Part shown: positions 1 to 15,724 of the stretch, one piece after another | Numbering within the stretch: the first letter of the stretch is position 1 | How the letters are laid out: the number at the start of each line of letters is the position of its first letter | Source of the DNA: Ornithorhynchus anatinus | Taxonomy: Eukaryota; Chordata; Mammalia; Monotremata; Ornithorhynchidae | Direction of reading: 5' to 3' | Assembly: GCF_004115215.2 (NCBI RefSeq) | Contig: NC_041732.1 | Location: 5,288,610 to 5,352,609 of the forward strand | DNA length: 64,000 bases | Program-made: the position numbers and the translations under genes | The notes under the pieces: model-generated | The model's input: only the letters and a program-made list of their open reading frames with translations | What the model was told of the DNA's origin: nothing | Databases searched by the model: none

Positions 1-116
1 AGAGTTAGGGTGGGGTCGGGGCCAGGTGGAAGGTAAAGTTCAAGATTGGATTCAGGGTGGTCTTCAGGTTCGGAGTTGGAGTCGTGCTTTATTTTTTTTC
101 CCCAGTATTTGTTCAT

Positions 117-383
117 GATAATTAAGGTGTTTTGTTAAACGCTTACTATGTGCCAGGCACTGTACTCAGCGCTGGGGTGGATGCAAGCAAATCGGGTTGG
201 GCACAAGCCCTATCCCACGTGGGGCTCACAGTCTCAATCCCCATTTTACAGAGGAGGTGACTGAGGCCCAGAGAAGCGAATCGATTTGCCCAAGGTCCCA
301 CAGCGGACAAGTGGCGGAACCAGGATTTGAACCCGTGACCTTCTGACGACTCCCAGGCCCCTGCTTTATCCACTCCGCCATGT
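117..383 (-). mobile_element. Mon-1 type SINE
   Basis: Nearly full-length antisense copy, from gcttactatgtgccaggc through the inverted B-box region to the 5' end at about 383. It abuts an L2 tail. Confidence 0.8.
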
Positions 384-505
384 TCATTCGTTCCGTCGTC
401 CTTATTGAGCGCTTACCGTGTGCAGAGCGGTGTAATAAGCGCTTGGAAAGTACAACTTGGCAATAGAAGGAGACAATCCCTGCCCAACCGGGCTCACAGT
501 CTAGG
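384..505 (-). mobile_element. L2 LINE 3' end
   Basis: Antisense L2 tail (ttattgagcgcttaccgtgt ... ctcacagtctag). Confidence 0.8.
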
Positions 506-506
506 G

Positions 507-760
507 AAGAAGCAGTGTGGCTCATTGGAAAGAGCCTGGGCTTGGGAGTCAGAGGTCGTGGGTTCTAATCCCGACAACCCCGCTTGTCAGCTGGGTGACC
601 TTGGGCAAGTCACTTCACTTCTCGGGTCCTCAGTTCCCTCATCTGGAAAATGGGGATGGAGACCGGGAGCCCCACGTGGGGACAACCTGATCACCTCGTA
701 TCTACGGGGAAACAGCGCTTGGCACATAGTAAGCGCTTAACGAATCCCATCGTTATTATT
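507..760 (+). mobile_element. Mon-1 type SINE
   Basis: Sense copy starting gaagcagtgtggctc and ending in an ATT-rich tail. Confidence 0.8.
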
Positions 761-955
761 AGGGGGTCTCCAATGTGGTTGGGATGAGATGCCGCCCTGG
801 GTTCGGGGGCTAAGAGCTGGGCTTCGTGGGGCCAAGGTCGAAAGACGTCAGAGCAGGAGCCCCGGGATCGAGGTCAGGGCCGGGGTGGGGTAGCCAGTCC
901 TGGCACCCGGGGCACTCTTAAGGTGAGGGGCGGGGGTTGGGGCCGGGTTTGAGTC
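761..955. other. G-rich degenerate sequence, no gene seen
   Basis: Repeated gggttgg/ggtcgggg-like words; 1-116 is similar. Resembles the tract at 13980-15050, including a shared ttgagtcag..ctga phrase. Confidence 0.35.
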
Positions 956-1249
956 AGTGCTGACGCTCTGTCGGTCCTGGGAGTCGTCGGGCTCTCGGCC
1001 CGGTTGGTCCGGTGGCCCGGTGGACCGGTGGCAGGCCTGGGCCTTCCTGGTCCCGCCCCGGCCGTGGGAGAGGGAATGCGGCGGGGGTGTCCGGCCCCGC
1101 CCGGCCTCGCCCCTTCCCCCCCGGCCCGTGGGGGGCTGGTTAGCCCGGACGCCCCCGGGGTCGAGGTCGGGGTCGGGGTCGGGAGGGCAGGCCCCGGCGA
1201 GCGAGAGGCTGCCCCTCCTCCGCCTCGGGCTAAGCCGAGGTGGCGAGAG

Positions 1250-1290
1250 GGGGCGGTTTAAGAGGGAGGGCGAGGGCTATATGAAGGTCA
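1250..1290 (+). promoter_or_regulatory. Putative KLK7 promoter with TATA-like box
   Basis: ctatatga at 1277-1284 lies in a CpG-rich stretch (about 956-1420) and about 20-30 bases before a GC-rich segment that ends in a good splice donor (cag/gtgaag at 1384-1389). With the acceptor at 3197 this fits a non-coding first exon of KLK7, as human KLK7 also has. Inferred only from motif and position. Confidence 0.4.
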
Positions 1291-1304
1291 GACGGGCTGC
1301 GGCC

Positions 1305-1386
1305 CCGGAGGAAGGGGAGCTCGGCCAGGCCCGGCCCAGCCCGCAGGGAGCCCCGGACAGACGACCCCCGACCCTGCAGCCCCCAG
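1305..1386 (+). other. Candidate KLK7 5' untranslated exon
   Basis: GC-rich segment between the TATA-like box and a consensus donor at 1387. The matching acceptor would be at 3196-3197 (ctttgcag), making a 1.8-kb first intron that contains the minisatellite. RNA evidence would be needed to prove it. Confidence 0.35.
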
Positions 1387-1499
1387 GTGAAGCCGACCGC
1401 TCCCCCGTCTGCCCCTGTCCGGCCCCGCCCCGTCCACCCCCCATCCCCCCCCCCCCCACGGTCATCTCCCACCCCTCCCTTCCCCGGGAGCCCCTCCCT

Positions 1500-2010
1500 C
1501 TCTTTTCCTCCAGGGATCACTTGGACCTTTCCGGAGTCGAGACCTTTCCCCGCTCTTTCCGCCCCTGTCTTTTCCTCCAGGGACAACTTAGACCTTTCCC
1601 TTCTCTTGCCACCTCTCTCTTTTCCTCCAGGGATAATTTGGATCTTTCCTCACTCCTCCCACCCCTCTTTTCCTCCAGGGACGATTCGGATATTTCCCCC
1701 CTTTTCCCAACCCTCTCTTTTCTTCCAGGGATAATTTGGATCTTTCCCCACTCCTCCCACCCCTCTCTTTTCCTCCAGGGACAACTTGGACCTTTCCCCG
1801 CTCTTCCCACCCCTCTCTTTTCCTCCAGGGACAACTTGGGTTTTTCCCCACTCTTCCCACCCCTCTCTTTTCCTCCAGGGATAGCTTGGACCTTTCCCGG
1901 TTCTTCCCACCCCTCTTTTCCTCCAGGCACAACTTAGATCTTTCCCCGCTCTTCCCACCCCTCTTCTCCAGCGATAACTTGGACCTGTCCCCGCTCTTCC
2001 CACCTCATTC
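1500..2010 (+). repeat. Minisatellite, about 10 units of 47-52 bases
   Basis: Each unit reads roughly ctcttttcctccaggga, then caacttggacctttcc, then a C/T-rich spacer. Every unit carries a pyrimidine tract plus cag, the form of a 3' splice site. Long open frames in this block are products of the repeat period. Confidence 0.9.
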
Positions 2011-2095
2011 CTTCCCGAGGCGCTGGGCTAGATAGAAAGCAGAGAGCCGGGTAGGAAGGGTCTGGAACTCGGGCTCTTGGCATCCCGGCAACCCG

Positions 2096-2362
2096 GGGAA
2101 GGAGTGTGGCTTAGTGGAAAGAGCCTGGGCTTGGGAATCAGAGGACCTGGATTCTGATCCTGGATCTGCCACTTGTCTGCTGTGTGACCTTGAGCAAGCT
2201 ACTCAACTTCCCTGTGCCTCAGTTACCTCCTCTGCAAAATGGGAATTAAAATTGTGAGCCCCAGATGGGACAACCTGATTACCTTGTATCTACCCCCCGG
2301 CTTAGAACAGTGCTTGGCATATAGTAAGCACTTAACAAATATAATAATTATTATTATTATCA
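2096..2362 (+). mobile_element. Mon-1 type SINE
   Basis: Near full-length sense copy with an ATT-rich tail. Confidence 0.8.
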
Positions 2363-2374
2363 TTACCCCCCCGA

Positions 2375-2630
2375 CTCCTCGATTTTGTTAACGATGTGCA
2401 TTTTTCTATGGTTCTATTTCTCTCTTCTGATGGTATTGATGCCTGTCTACTTGTTTTGCTTTGTTGTCTGTCTCCCCCTTCTAAACTGAGAGCCCGTTGT
2501 TGGGTAGGGATTGTCTCTATCTGTTGCTGAAGTGTACTTTCCAAGTGCTTAGTACAGTGCTCTGCACACAGTAAGTGCTCAATAAATACGATTGAATGAA
2601 TGAATGAATGAATGAATGAATGACTAGCTT
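2375..2630 (+). mobile_element. L2 LINE 3' end
   Basis: Sense L2 tail ending in the typical aataaatacgattgaatg and (GAAT)n repeats. Confidence 0.85.
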
Positions 2631-2681
2631 CAGCAGCCCAGGAGTCCTATTCCCGAGTCCCGGCCTCTCCTACCTCTCTCT

Positions 2682-2815
2682 CATTCATTCATTCGTTCAA
2701 TCATATTTATTAAGAACTTACTGTGAGCAGAGCACTGTACTAAGCACTTGGGAAAGTACAACAATCAAAAGCGACCATCCCTGCCCCCAGTGAGCTCACA
2801 GTCTAGAGGGGGACT
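2682..2815 (-). mobile_element. L2 LINE 3' end
   Basis: Antisense tail; the 380 bases between it and the KLK7 exon hold no recognised element. Confidence 0.8.
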
Positions 2816-3245
2816 CTCTTCTGCCCTCCCCTGCCCCCACCACCCGGGACTCGTGACTTCATGGTCGGGGTATGGGTGACCTCTCCTCAGCCCGCGCCAG
2901 CCAGTCGGGGGTGAGGGGAGTGCGAGGTGGGCTTTCCACCTCCCGCCCTGAGAATCGAGGGCAAGGGAGGAGCCACTGGGGGCTCAGGCAGGAGGCTGGG
3001 TTGGGGTGATGGGAAGCTCAGCGATTCACAAGGCCTGCCCAAAGGCCCTAAGACTGTGGGACCCCGGCCACCGTCCAGACCCAACTGGGGCGGTCCGAGC
3101 CTGGGCCCCTGCAGGATGAGGTGGAGAGGGGGCTGGAGGGGAGGGGGGCAGGGTGCCGCTTGGCTCCGATGCGTTCTGAGCTGGCCTCGCTTTGCAGCAT
3201 CTCCTGCTGTCGGAACCGAGGCTCTTCACGTGTCCATCCTGAGTG

Positions 3246-7732
<4,487 letters not shown>

Positions 7733-7758
7733 GACTGAGCAGGGGGCTGAGCCCCCAC

Positions 7759-7764
7759 AATAAA
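7759..7764 (+). promoter_or_regulatory. KLK7 polyadenylation signal
   Basis: AATAAA 27 bases after the stop codon, followed by a T-rich stretch. Gives an unusually short 3' untranslated region. Confidence 0.8.
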
Positions 7765-7932
7765 CCTAACATAGTCTCTCATCTCTCTGCTTCTCCTTCT
7801 CCTACTCTGTCCTGGGGGAGGGGAATGGGGGGTAGGGCCGGGAGGATGGGGGCAGAGGCGGGTTTCTGGGGTCCGGGCAGGAGTCGGGGATTGGGGGTGG
7901 AGCTGCAGCGAGACCTGAGGTGGGAACCGGCT

Positions 7933-8022
7933 TGGGGGCCTGTGGGAGCCGGATGCCTGGGTTCCAGAAGAACTTAGGTAGGGGTAGCGCGAGCAGCTTT
8001 GTCACAGAGAGATTGATTTGTG
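7933..8022 (+). repeat. Direct duplication, copy 1
   Basis: ggatgcctgggttccagaag through gagagattgattt; closely similar to 9145-9237 about 1.2 kb away. Confidence 0.75.
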
Positions 8023-8494
8023 TGCCGAGACCCAAAGCCCATAGGGTCCCAAGACCCTCCTACCCACATAGCCCCCTGGGACTCCTAACTCTCCACCCTC
8101 TAGGGTACCTGTATCTGCTTCCCTTCCCCACCCTATCCCCAGAACTGCCCTGATCTCTGGGCCACTGGGGCACCACCAATGACCCACGGATTTAGGGGCG
8201 TCTCTGCTCGGAAGCCCACTCACTGGGGTCAGGGATCTCTATGCTCACAGTTGGGGACAGTGGGTGGAGGGATTGAGGTGGGGGGGGGGGTGTCAGTCAC
8301 TTGTCTCTAGGGATCCTCATCAACCCCATCACCACAACCCTTTACCCAGTGAGTACAGTCCAGAACTGGGAGTTCTATCAGGGGGTTGACAGAGGTAGAA
8401 GACACCATCCCTGCCCTAATTAGCCCCACACACCAATAAGTGGAACTGAACACATTAAGATGTCAGTGCAAATCACCACACATACATACACCTA

Positions 8495-8832
8495 CCTCTG
8501 GACTATAAACTCATTGTGGGCAGGGAATGTGTCTGTTTATTGTTACACTCTCCCAAGCACTTAGTATTCATTCATTCATTCAATAGTATTTATTGAGCGC
8601 TTACTATGTGCAGAGCACTGTACTAAGCGCTTGGAATGAACAAGTCTGCAACAGAGACAGTCCCTGCCGTTTGACGGGCTTACAGTCTAATCGGGGGAGG
8701 CAGAAAGACAAGAACAATGGCAATAAATAGAGTCAAGGGGAAGAATATCTCCTAAAAACAATGGCAACTAAATAGAATCAAGAATAGTACTGTGCTTTGC
8801 ACACAGGACGCAGTCAATAAATTTGATTGAAT
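8495..8832. mobile_element. L2 inserted into L2
   Basis: A sense L2 tail (8495-8567, then 8790-8832) is interrupted inside cttagta/ctgtgctttgcac by an antisense L2 tail (about 8568-8785); tagta occurs on both sides. Confidence 0.7.
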
Positions 8833-8834
8833 GA

Positions 8835-8859
8835 ACACACACACACACACACACACACA
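8835..8859. repeat. (AC)n microsatellite
   Basis: About 12 uninterrupted AC units. Confidence 0.9.
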
Positions 8860-8967
8860 TAAAAAGATATAAGGATACAGAATGCACCAGACCATAAATA
8901 ATCATCTTTGACCACTTCCCCCCAGCCCTCTCCACCTGTTCTGAATGTCCTCTGCTGCCAATCCAGC

Positions 8968-9080
8968 AATCAATCAATAGTATTGATTGAATGTTTACTC
9001 TGTGCAGAGCACTGTGTTTAGCACTTGGGAGAGGAAGATAGTAGATAGGGTCCCCGCCCTCAAGAAGCTGACAATCTAGT
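8968..9080 (-). mobile_element. L2 LINE 3' end
   Basis: Older antisense tail fragment. Confidence 0.7.
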
Positions 9081-9144
9081 GGAGAAGACAGGCAATAAAA
9101 TAACATACGGGTAGGAAGAAGCAACCGTATTCGAAAAATATGGA

Positions 9145-9237
9145 GAGCCTTGGGAGGCTGTGGGGGCCGGATGCCTGGGTTCCAGAAGAACTGAGGTAGG
9201 GATAGCGGCAGCAGCTTTGTTACTGAGAGATTGATTT
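9145..9237 (+). repeat. Direct duplication, copy 2
   Basis: Second copy of 7933-8022, with a few substitutions. Confidence 0.75.
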
Positions 9238-9259
9238 GTATTTGTATTTGTATGAGTAC

Positions 9260-9345
9260 AACAGGTGGAGGCAGGGGTGGCCTGGTCAGAGAGGTCACTT
9301 CCAACAGGTGGAGGCAGGGGTGGCCTGGTCAGAGAGGTCACTTCC
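9260..9345 (+). repeat. Perfect 43-base tandem duplication
   Basis: The unit starting aacaggtggaggcagggg occurs twice in a row without differences (9260-9302, 9303-9345). Confidence 0.9.
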
Positions 9346-9483
9346 GCAGTGCTGCTCCAGGTCCCCGCCCCACCCTAAGTGGGGAAGAGGTGGGGGGAAT
9401 CCCCAATTGCTTAGGGAGTGAGGAACTCAAATGCTAGGGGGCTGTAGGAGACTTGAAGTGGTGGAAGAGTAATTAATTTCTTT

Positions 9484-9850
9484 ATATTAATGTCGGACTC
9501 CCCGTTTAGACTGTCAGCTTGTTGTGGGTAGGGAATGTGCCTATTTAGAACATTGGTTTTTCTAATCCCCGCTCCGCCACTTATCTGCTGTGTGGCCTTG
9601 GGCAAGGTACTTAACTTCTCTGTTCCTCGGTTACCTCATCTGTAAAATGGGGATTAAGACTGTGAGTCCCACATAGGACAACCTGATTACCTTGTATCTA
9701 CCCCAGCGCTTAGAACAGTGCTCGACACATAGTAAGCGCTTAACAAATACCATCATTATTATTATTATTATTATTGCATCGACCCCAACGCTTAGAACAG
9801 TGCTTGGCACATGGTAAGCGTTTAACAAGTACCATAATTATTAATTATTA
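9484..9850 (+). mobile_element. L2 fragment, Mon-1 type SINE and extra SINE tail
   Basis: L2 at 9484-9555, SINE from about 9556 with (ATT)n at 9759-9775, then a second SINE 3' tail to 9850. Confidence 0.75.
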
Positions 9851-10034
9851 TTTATTGTTCTATGGCAACTCTCAGGGTCCCACCTGGAGAGTTTCCAGTC
9901 CTCTACCAGTCTCGACAATGGGAGGGAGAGTCAAGCAGAGGCATATGCATTCCATTCCTAGCTTGGGCAGTGGCTAGCGAGTGGAAGGCAATCTGCTACA
10001 AGTCAAAACTCACTTTTGCTGGGCAGCAGCGGCA

Positions 10035-10215
10035 CGGGAGAGAGTCGAGGGCGGAGACTCGTTTACTGTGCGGAAGGAGGCAAATGGTAAACCGCTTCTG
10101 TATTTTTACCAAGAAAGCTCTATGGATCCACTACCAGAACGATTGCTGATGGAGGTGGGGCGTTTAAGGGAGAGATGTGTCCGCGGCGTCGTTATGGGTC
10201 CGTCACGACTCGACA
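10035..10215 (+). mobile_element. Possible RTE-type non-LTR 3' fragment
   Basis: ggcaaatggtaaaccgcttc ... gtcacgactcgacagca resembles the 3' ends of RTE/BovB-like elements (gtcggacacgactgagc type). An inverted relative lies at 56190-56460. Family name is tentative. Confidence 0.4.
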
Positions 10216-10227
10216 GCACAAGTGTTC

Positions 10228-10300
10228 TATTGTACTCTCCTAAGAGCTTGGTTCAGTGCTTTGCACAAGGTAAGCCTTCAATAGATACGATCGAACCATT
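10228..10300 (+). mobile_element. L2 LINE 3' end
   Basis: Short sense tail. The next 490 bases (10301-10789) hold no recognised element except GT-rich words at 10620-10670. Confidence 0.7.
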
Positions 10301-10789
10301 GAATAGTGGGGATGAGGGGGGAAGATAAGAGGTTAGCAGTGGGACTGGTCAGCTGTCAACAGGGCTCCCCGTTTGTTCTTAGAGTCTACCTTGGCAGAAT
10401 CCAGGGGAAGGGCAGAGGCGGGCAGTGGTGCCTGCTGGGGTGCTGAGCTTTGAGCTGGGCACGGGTCACTTCCTCCCTGTCCCCTCCGACCTTTCTTTAG
10501 GGCTCCTCCTGCCTCAAGGCCTGTCCAGGCAGGAGGTCTCCCCATCCCAGCTCGTCCCCACCCCGTCTGCCCCGTGTGGGAATGTGTTTAAGCATGCCTG
10601 AAGGCTTCTATCTGAGCATGTGCCTCATTGTGATGTGTATGTGTGCACATGTGCACGTGTGTGTTTGTGTTAGAAAAAGACTTTGGAGAAAGAGAGCCCA
10701 CCCCGCTGGTGAAGCATGCATGTCCTTGCCAGTGTATATACAACTACCCAGCTATCCATAGAGCAGGGGAGGAGCTGGAGCGATGGAAA

Positions 10790-11040
10790 TGACCAGCTTA
10801 GCGGAAAGCGCCTTGGCCTGGAGTCAGGTGGGCCGAGTTCTAATCTCGACTGTGCCGCTGGCATGGAGGGTGACCTCGAACTAGGCCACTTCACCTCTCT
10901 GGGTCTCGTTTTTTTCGCCTGCAAAATGGGGCTATGATGTCTGTTCTCCTTCCCTTTTTGACTGTGAGGCTGAGTGAATCCAATTGGATCATCAGTATTT
11001 AACACACTGGAAGGGCTTCATAAACAGGATTGTTAATAGT
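10790..11040 (+). mobile_element. Old Mon-1 type SINE
   Basis: Degenerate sense copy. Confidence 0.65.
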
Positions 11041-11179
11041 ATTATGAATGTATCTGGGAAGACGTCTGAGAGGAGAGCTTAGAAAAGTTTGGAGAGAGGG
11101 AAGAGATGAGAGTTGATGAAGAGGAAGAAGAGAAGAAATGGCCTGTGCAAAGATTTGAAGTAGGAGAGGATTGGTGAGA

Positions 11180-11535
11180 GGCAGTGGACAGATCGCTTTC
11201 TCTGTAGCAAGAGGATCAGCTTCTCAATCTCCTCCAAGAAGCCTTCCTTGACTAACCTCTCATTTCCCCACACTATTCGTTCGTCCTCCCTTCTGCACCG
11301 ACTATGTACTTGGGTCTGTAATAATAAAAATAATAATTATGGTATTTGTTAAGCGCTTACTATGTTCCAAATGCCGCGTTTTAAGCTCCGGGGTCGATAC
11401 AAGGTAATCAGGCTGTCCCACGTGGGGTTCACAGTCTTAATCCCCGTTTTACAGATGAGGTGCTTTGTTACCCTAACCCCAGCCCCTTGGCACTTAGGTC
11501 TCTATCTTTATATCCTGCCGCTTCCCCTTATCCAT
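11180..11535. mobile_element. SINE inserted into L2
   Basis: Sense L2 (11180-11314 and 11467-11535) split by a 3'-part antisense SINE (11315-11466). Confidence 0.65.
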
Positions 11536-11539
11536 CGAG

Positions 11540-12000
11540 CAATCAATTGTTTTTATTCATTCAAACTTATTGATTGACTGCTTACTGTGTGCAGAGGTCT
11601 ATAGTAAACACTTGGGAGAGTACAATAAAACAATAAACAGGCACATTCCCTTCCCATAAAGAGTTTACAGTCTAGAGGGCTTGGGAAAAGTACAAGATAA
11701 CAGTTGGTAGATGTATTCCCTGCCCATAGGAGTTTATAGTCTAGAGATAACTAATAGCTACCGTCTATCTGTCTCTCCCTGTAGACTTAAGTAGCTGCTT
11801 AAGAACAGAGATTGTGCCTGTCAACTCAATTGTATTCTACTTTACCTACCGTTTAGTACAGTGTTCTACATATTGTAGGTGCTGATTAAATGCCATTGAT
11901 TGAGAGTATTTATTGAGCACTTCTTCTGTGCAGAGCATAGATCCCTGCCCTTGGGGAGTTAACAGTCTGGAAGGGGAAGCAGTCCCGAAAGAATTTACAG
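11540..12000. mobile_element. Cluster of L2 3' fragments
   Basis: Antisense 11540-11760, sense 11760-11905, antisense 11906-11990; all old. Confidence 0.65.
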
Positions 12001-12109
12001 AGAGAAAAGAAAGAGAAAGGAAAACTAGGTGAGTAAGTGCTTAAATAGTAGGGATTTGCAGAAATGTTATGGGTGAAAATGAGGGCAGAAGTGTGGAGTT
12101 GGTACAGGA

Positions 12110-12372
12110 ATGGGAAGCAACATGGTTTAGTGGATTGAGCACGGGCCTGGGAGTCAGAAGGACCTGAGTTCTAATCCCAGCTCCGCCATTTGTCTGCTGA
12201 GTGACCTTGGGCAAGTCACTTCACGATCTGGGCCTCACTTACTTCATCTGTAAACTGGGGGTTAAAACTGGGAGCCCACTGTAGGACATGGACTGTGTCC
12301 AACCTGAATATCTTGCTTCTACCTGAGAATTTAGGACAGTGCCTTCTACATAGAAAGAGTTTAAAAAAAAAA
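12110..12372 (+). mobile_element. Mon-1 type SINE
   Basis: Sense copy with A-rich tail. Confidence 0.75.
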
Positions 12373-12524
12373 AACATTAAAAAAAGTTAATGTGGGAGTT
12401 AAGGGCATAGAAACAGGGGAAAAGAAGAAGAAGAAATCTGGGTAGACTTTCTGGAGACACAAGGAGCTCATCTAGGAGTGCTGAGTTCAGGACATTGCAC
12501 TCAATAAATGCCAGAATAATTATA

Positions 12525-13225
12525 GGGAAGCTGCGTGGCCTAGTGGAAAGGGCATGGGCCTGGGAGTCACAGGACCTGGGTTCTAAACCCAGCTCCAGCA
12601 CTTGTCTGCTGTTTCACCTTGGACAAGTCACTTCACTTCTCTAGGCCTTAGTTTCCTCACCTATCAAATGGGGATTAAGTCCTACTCCCTCCTACTTAGA
12701 TTGAGATCCCCCTGTGGGACAGGGATTGTGTCCAACCTGATTATTTTGCTGAGAATAATAATAATAATGTTGGTATTTGTTAAGCGCTTACTATGTGCAC
12801 TGTTCTAAGCGCTGGGGTAAACACAGGGGAATCAGGTGGTCCCACATGGGGCTCACAGTCTTAATCCCCATTTTACAGATGAGGGAACTGAGGCACAGAG
12901 AAGTTAAATGACTTGAGAAGCAGCGTGGTGTAGTGGAAAGTCAGAGGTTGTGGGTTCTAATCCTGCCCCCATCACTTATCAGCTCTGTGACTTTGGGCAA
13001 GTCACTTAATTTCTCTGTGCCTCAATTACCTCATCTGTAAAATGGGGATTAAGACTGTGAGTCCCACGTGGGACAACCTCATTACCTTGTAACTACCCCA
13101 GCACTAGAACAGTTCTTGGCACATAGTACGCGCTTAACAAAGACCATCATTATTATTATTACCTACCCCAGGGCTTAGTACAGTACATGACACAAAATAA
13201 GTGCTTAAGAAATAACCATTATTAT
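12525..13225. mobile_element. Four overlapping Mon-1 type SINE copies
   Basis: Sense 12525-12755, antisense 12756-12914 cut off at gacttg, sense 12915-13160 inserted there, and a further sense tail to 13225. Confidence 0.7.
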
Positions 13226-13979
13226 TACAGGGTGCTGAATAAGGCATAATTTGGGAGCCTTTGGGGAGGTTGGGAGTTGTAGTTTGCACCCCTTCTACTG
13301 ACCTGAGTGTCCCCCTTTGCCCCGATGGGGAATTTTTCTGTGTCTGCCTCATCTGGTCCTCTAGACTGTGACCCCTCAGGCCATGGGTCGTTTCTTATTT
13401 CTCAGCTACTGCTTACAAAATTGAGGCTGGGCCTACCTAGGACAGGGAGAGGGGAGAAATTAGTCCTTCTATCTGTTCTCTATTTCCTCCTGTCTGTAAT
13501 TTAAAGCTCTCCCTGGCTAGATTCTAAACTCCTTGATGGCAGGGATCGTGTCTTCTAACTCTACTGTACCCTTGCAAGATACAGTGGTTGTGATAGAGGA
13601 ATTTACTGAGCACCCATTGGGCTCGAGGCATTGTACTGAAACATCTGGGAAAGTACAACAGAAGGTTGAGCCCATTCCTGCCCACAGTGAACTTGCATTC
13701 TAATGCTTCTTAAATTCAACCCCTTCTACTAGGGGTTGATAGATCTGGTAGGATGCCCAGGCACATCTGTAATCCAATCAAATGTCTCTTATACAAATTG
13801 CCCTCCCCTCCCCTCTCCATACATAGTAGGTACTTGATAAATATCCCTGGTAGATTGAACTGCAGGTGGTCGGGAAGGATCCCCTTCATATCTGAGGTGA
13901 ACTGGGGACTAGCGCCAGGGTCCCCAGATTGGGATTGTGATCACTCATTCATTGAATCGTATTTATTGAGCACTTAGAG
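13226..13979. mobile_element. Unique sequence with L2 tail fragments
   Basis: L2-like pieces at about 13500-13590 (sense), 13590-13700 (antisense) and 13945-13975. The rest is unassigned; no coding signal seen. Confidence 0.5.
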
Positions 13980-15050
13980 TAGGGGATTAAGCTTGGAGTT
14001 GACTTTCTTTTAGCATTAGGTTAAGTTTGGGGTAAGGGTTAAATTCAAGTGCCGGGGGGAGGATTTGGGATTTTGTCTGTGTTGAAGGCAGGGATTGGTT
14101 TGGAGGTTGAAGTTGGGCTTAAGGTGGAAATTGGGGTTAAGAATAGGTTTAAGGTTGTTTTGTCCAGTTAGTGAGAAGCAGCATGGCCAACAGAAAGAGT
14201 ATAGGTGTGGGAGTCAGAGGACCTGGGTTCCAATCGCGCTCTGCAAGTTGCTTGCTATGTGTACTTGGGCAAGTCACTTTTCTGTGCCTCAGTTTCCTCA
14301 ACTATAAAATGGGGATTAAACACCTGTTCTCTCTCCTACTTACCCTGTGAGACTCATTTGAGACAGGGACTGTGACCAATCTGTCTAATTTGTACCTACC
14401 CTAGCACTTAGAACAGTGCTTGACCCATAGAAAGCACTTAACAAATACCATAATGATAGTAATAATAGCAATAATAATAATAAAAAACAACAACCCACCC
14501 TTGTATTCTCTCTCAGTACTTAGTACAATGCTCTGCCTACAGCAAGTGTTTAATAAATACTATTACTACTAGATAAGGTTGGGTTTAGAGTTGGATAAAA
14601 GATGATAATGATAATAGTAATAGCATTAGTAACAGTAGTAATAACAATGATGATTGTTGAGTGCTTACTATGTGCCAAGCATTGCACTAAACATTGGAGT
14701 AAATACAAAATGATCAGATTGGACACAACTCCACACAGAGCTCGCAGTGTAATTGAAGGGAGAACCGGTACTTAATCCCCATTTACAGATGAGGGAACTG
14801 AGGGCCAGAGACGATAAATGACTTGCCCAAGGTCACCCAGCAGGCAAGTGATGGAACTAGCCTCAGAACCCAGGTCCTTTGACTCCCAGGCCTGGACTCT
14901 TTTTCGCTTGGCCTCTAGGTTTAGAGGTGGGTGGTTGGGGTGGGATTTGAGTCAGGGCTGAATTTCAAATTAGAATGAGCCTTGGGGTTGGGCTGAAAAC
15001 TAAGGCTGGAGCTAGAGGTTGTGGTGGGGCTTTAATTTGAAATTACATTA
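13980..15050. repeat. G-rich degenerate repeat tract split by SINEs
   Basis: Words such as ggttggggt, aggttaag and ggggttgggc recur at 13980-14165, 14570-14600 and 14920-15050. Between them lie a sense SINE (14170-14475), an L2 tail (14490-14575) and an antisense SINE (14600-14915). Confidence 0.5.
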
Positions 15051-15299
15051 GTGACTGAGTCATGGTTTATGCCCTTTACGGTGGACCTTAATGTAGCTTT
15101 ATCCATTCCTATGTTACCCCTGGAGACAGAATTCAGGACCAGAAAGATCATTCTTCTGCCCAATAATGAAGTTTCTTTTGTTCTGTGCAAATCTCAAGGA
15201 TTTAGTTCTAATATTAAACTGCACTTTGAGGAAGTGTTTAAAGGTAATGGGTGTGTACTGGGGGACATTTTGGGGGGCTGAGCCCCCATGCTTTTCCTG

Positions 15300-15720
15300 G
15301 ACATCAATCGATTAGTGGTATTTAGTGAGTGCAGAACACTGTATTAAGCTTTTGTGAGAGTGCAAGACAATAAAGTTGTTAAAAATGTTCCCTGCTTACA
15401 AGGAGAAGCATTGTTGCCTAGTGGAAAGAGCACGGTCCTGGGAATAAGAGGACCAGAGTTCTAATCCCAGCTCTGCCAATTGTTTGCTGCGTGAAGTTCG
15501 GCAAGTCATTTAACTCCTCTGTGCCTCATTTCTCCTATTTTTCCTCCAAGTTATATTGTGAGGCCCATGCGGGACAGGGACTGTGCCCAATTTAATTACC
15601 TTGTGCCTACCCCAGCGCTTAACAAATAGCATAAAAAAGTAACTTACAGCCTCCAATAATAATAATAATTATGGTATTTGTTAAGCGCTTACTATGTGCC
15701 AAGCACTGTAGAAACACAGA
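15300..15720. mobile_element. L2 tail, sense SINE and partial antisense SINE
   Basis: L2 antisense 15300-15400, SINE sense 15402-15640, SINE antisense fragment 15652-15720. Confidence 0.7.
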
Positions 15721-15724
15721 CACG

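Larger units (their letters stand above)
956..1420. promoter_or_regulatory. CpG-rich segment upstream of KLK7
   Basis: Dense CG dinucleotides and runs of ggtcgg, in contrast to the repeats around it. Likely a small CpG island at the KLK7 5' end. The open frames crossing it are compositional. Confidence 0.5.

Noticed and set aside
957-1937. 326-codon open frame
   Set aside because: Pro/Ser-rich, crosses a CpG-rich stretch and a 50-base tandem repeat; several frames are open on both strands, as expected from repeat composition.
1500-2010. CRISPR-like regular repeats
   Set aside because: Units are contiguous and diverged with no unique spacers, and the genome is mammalian.
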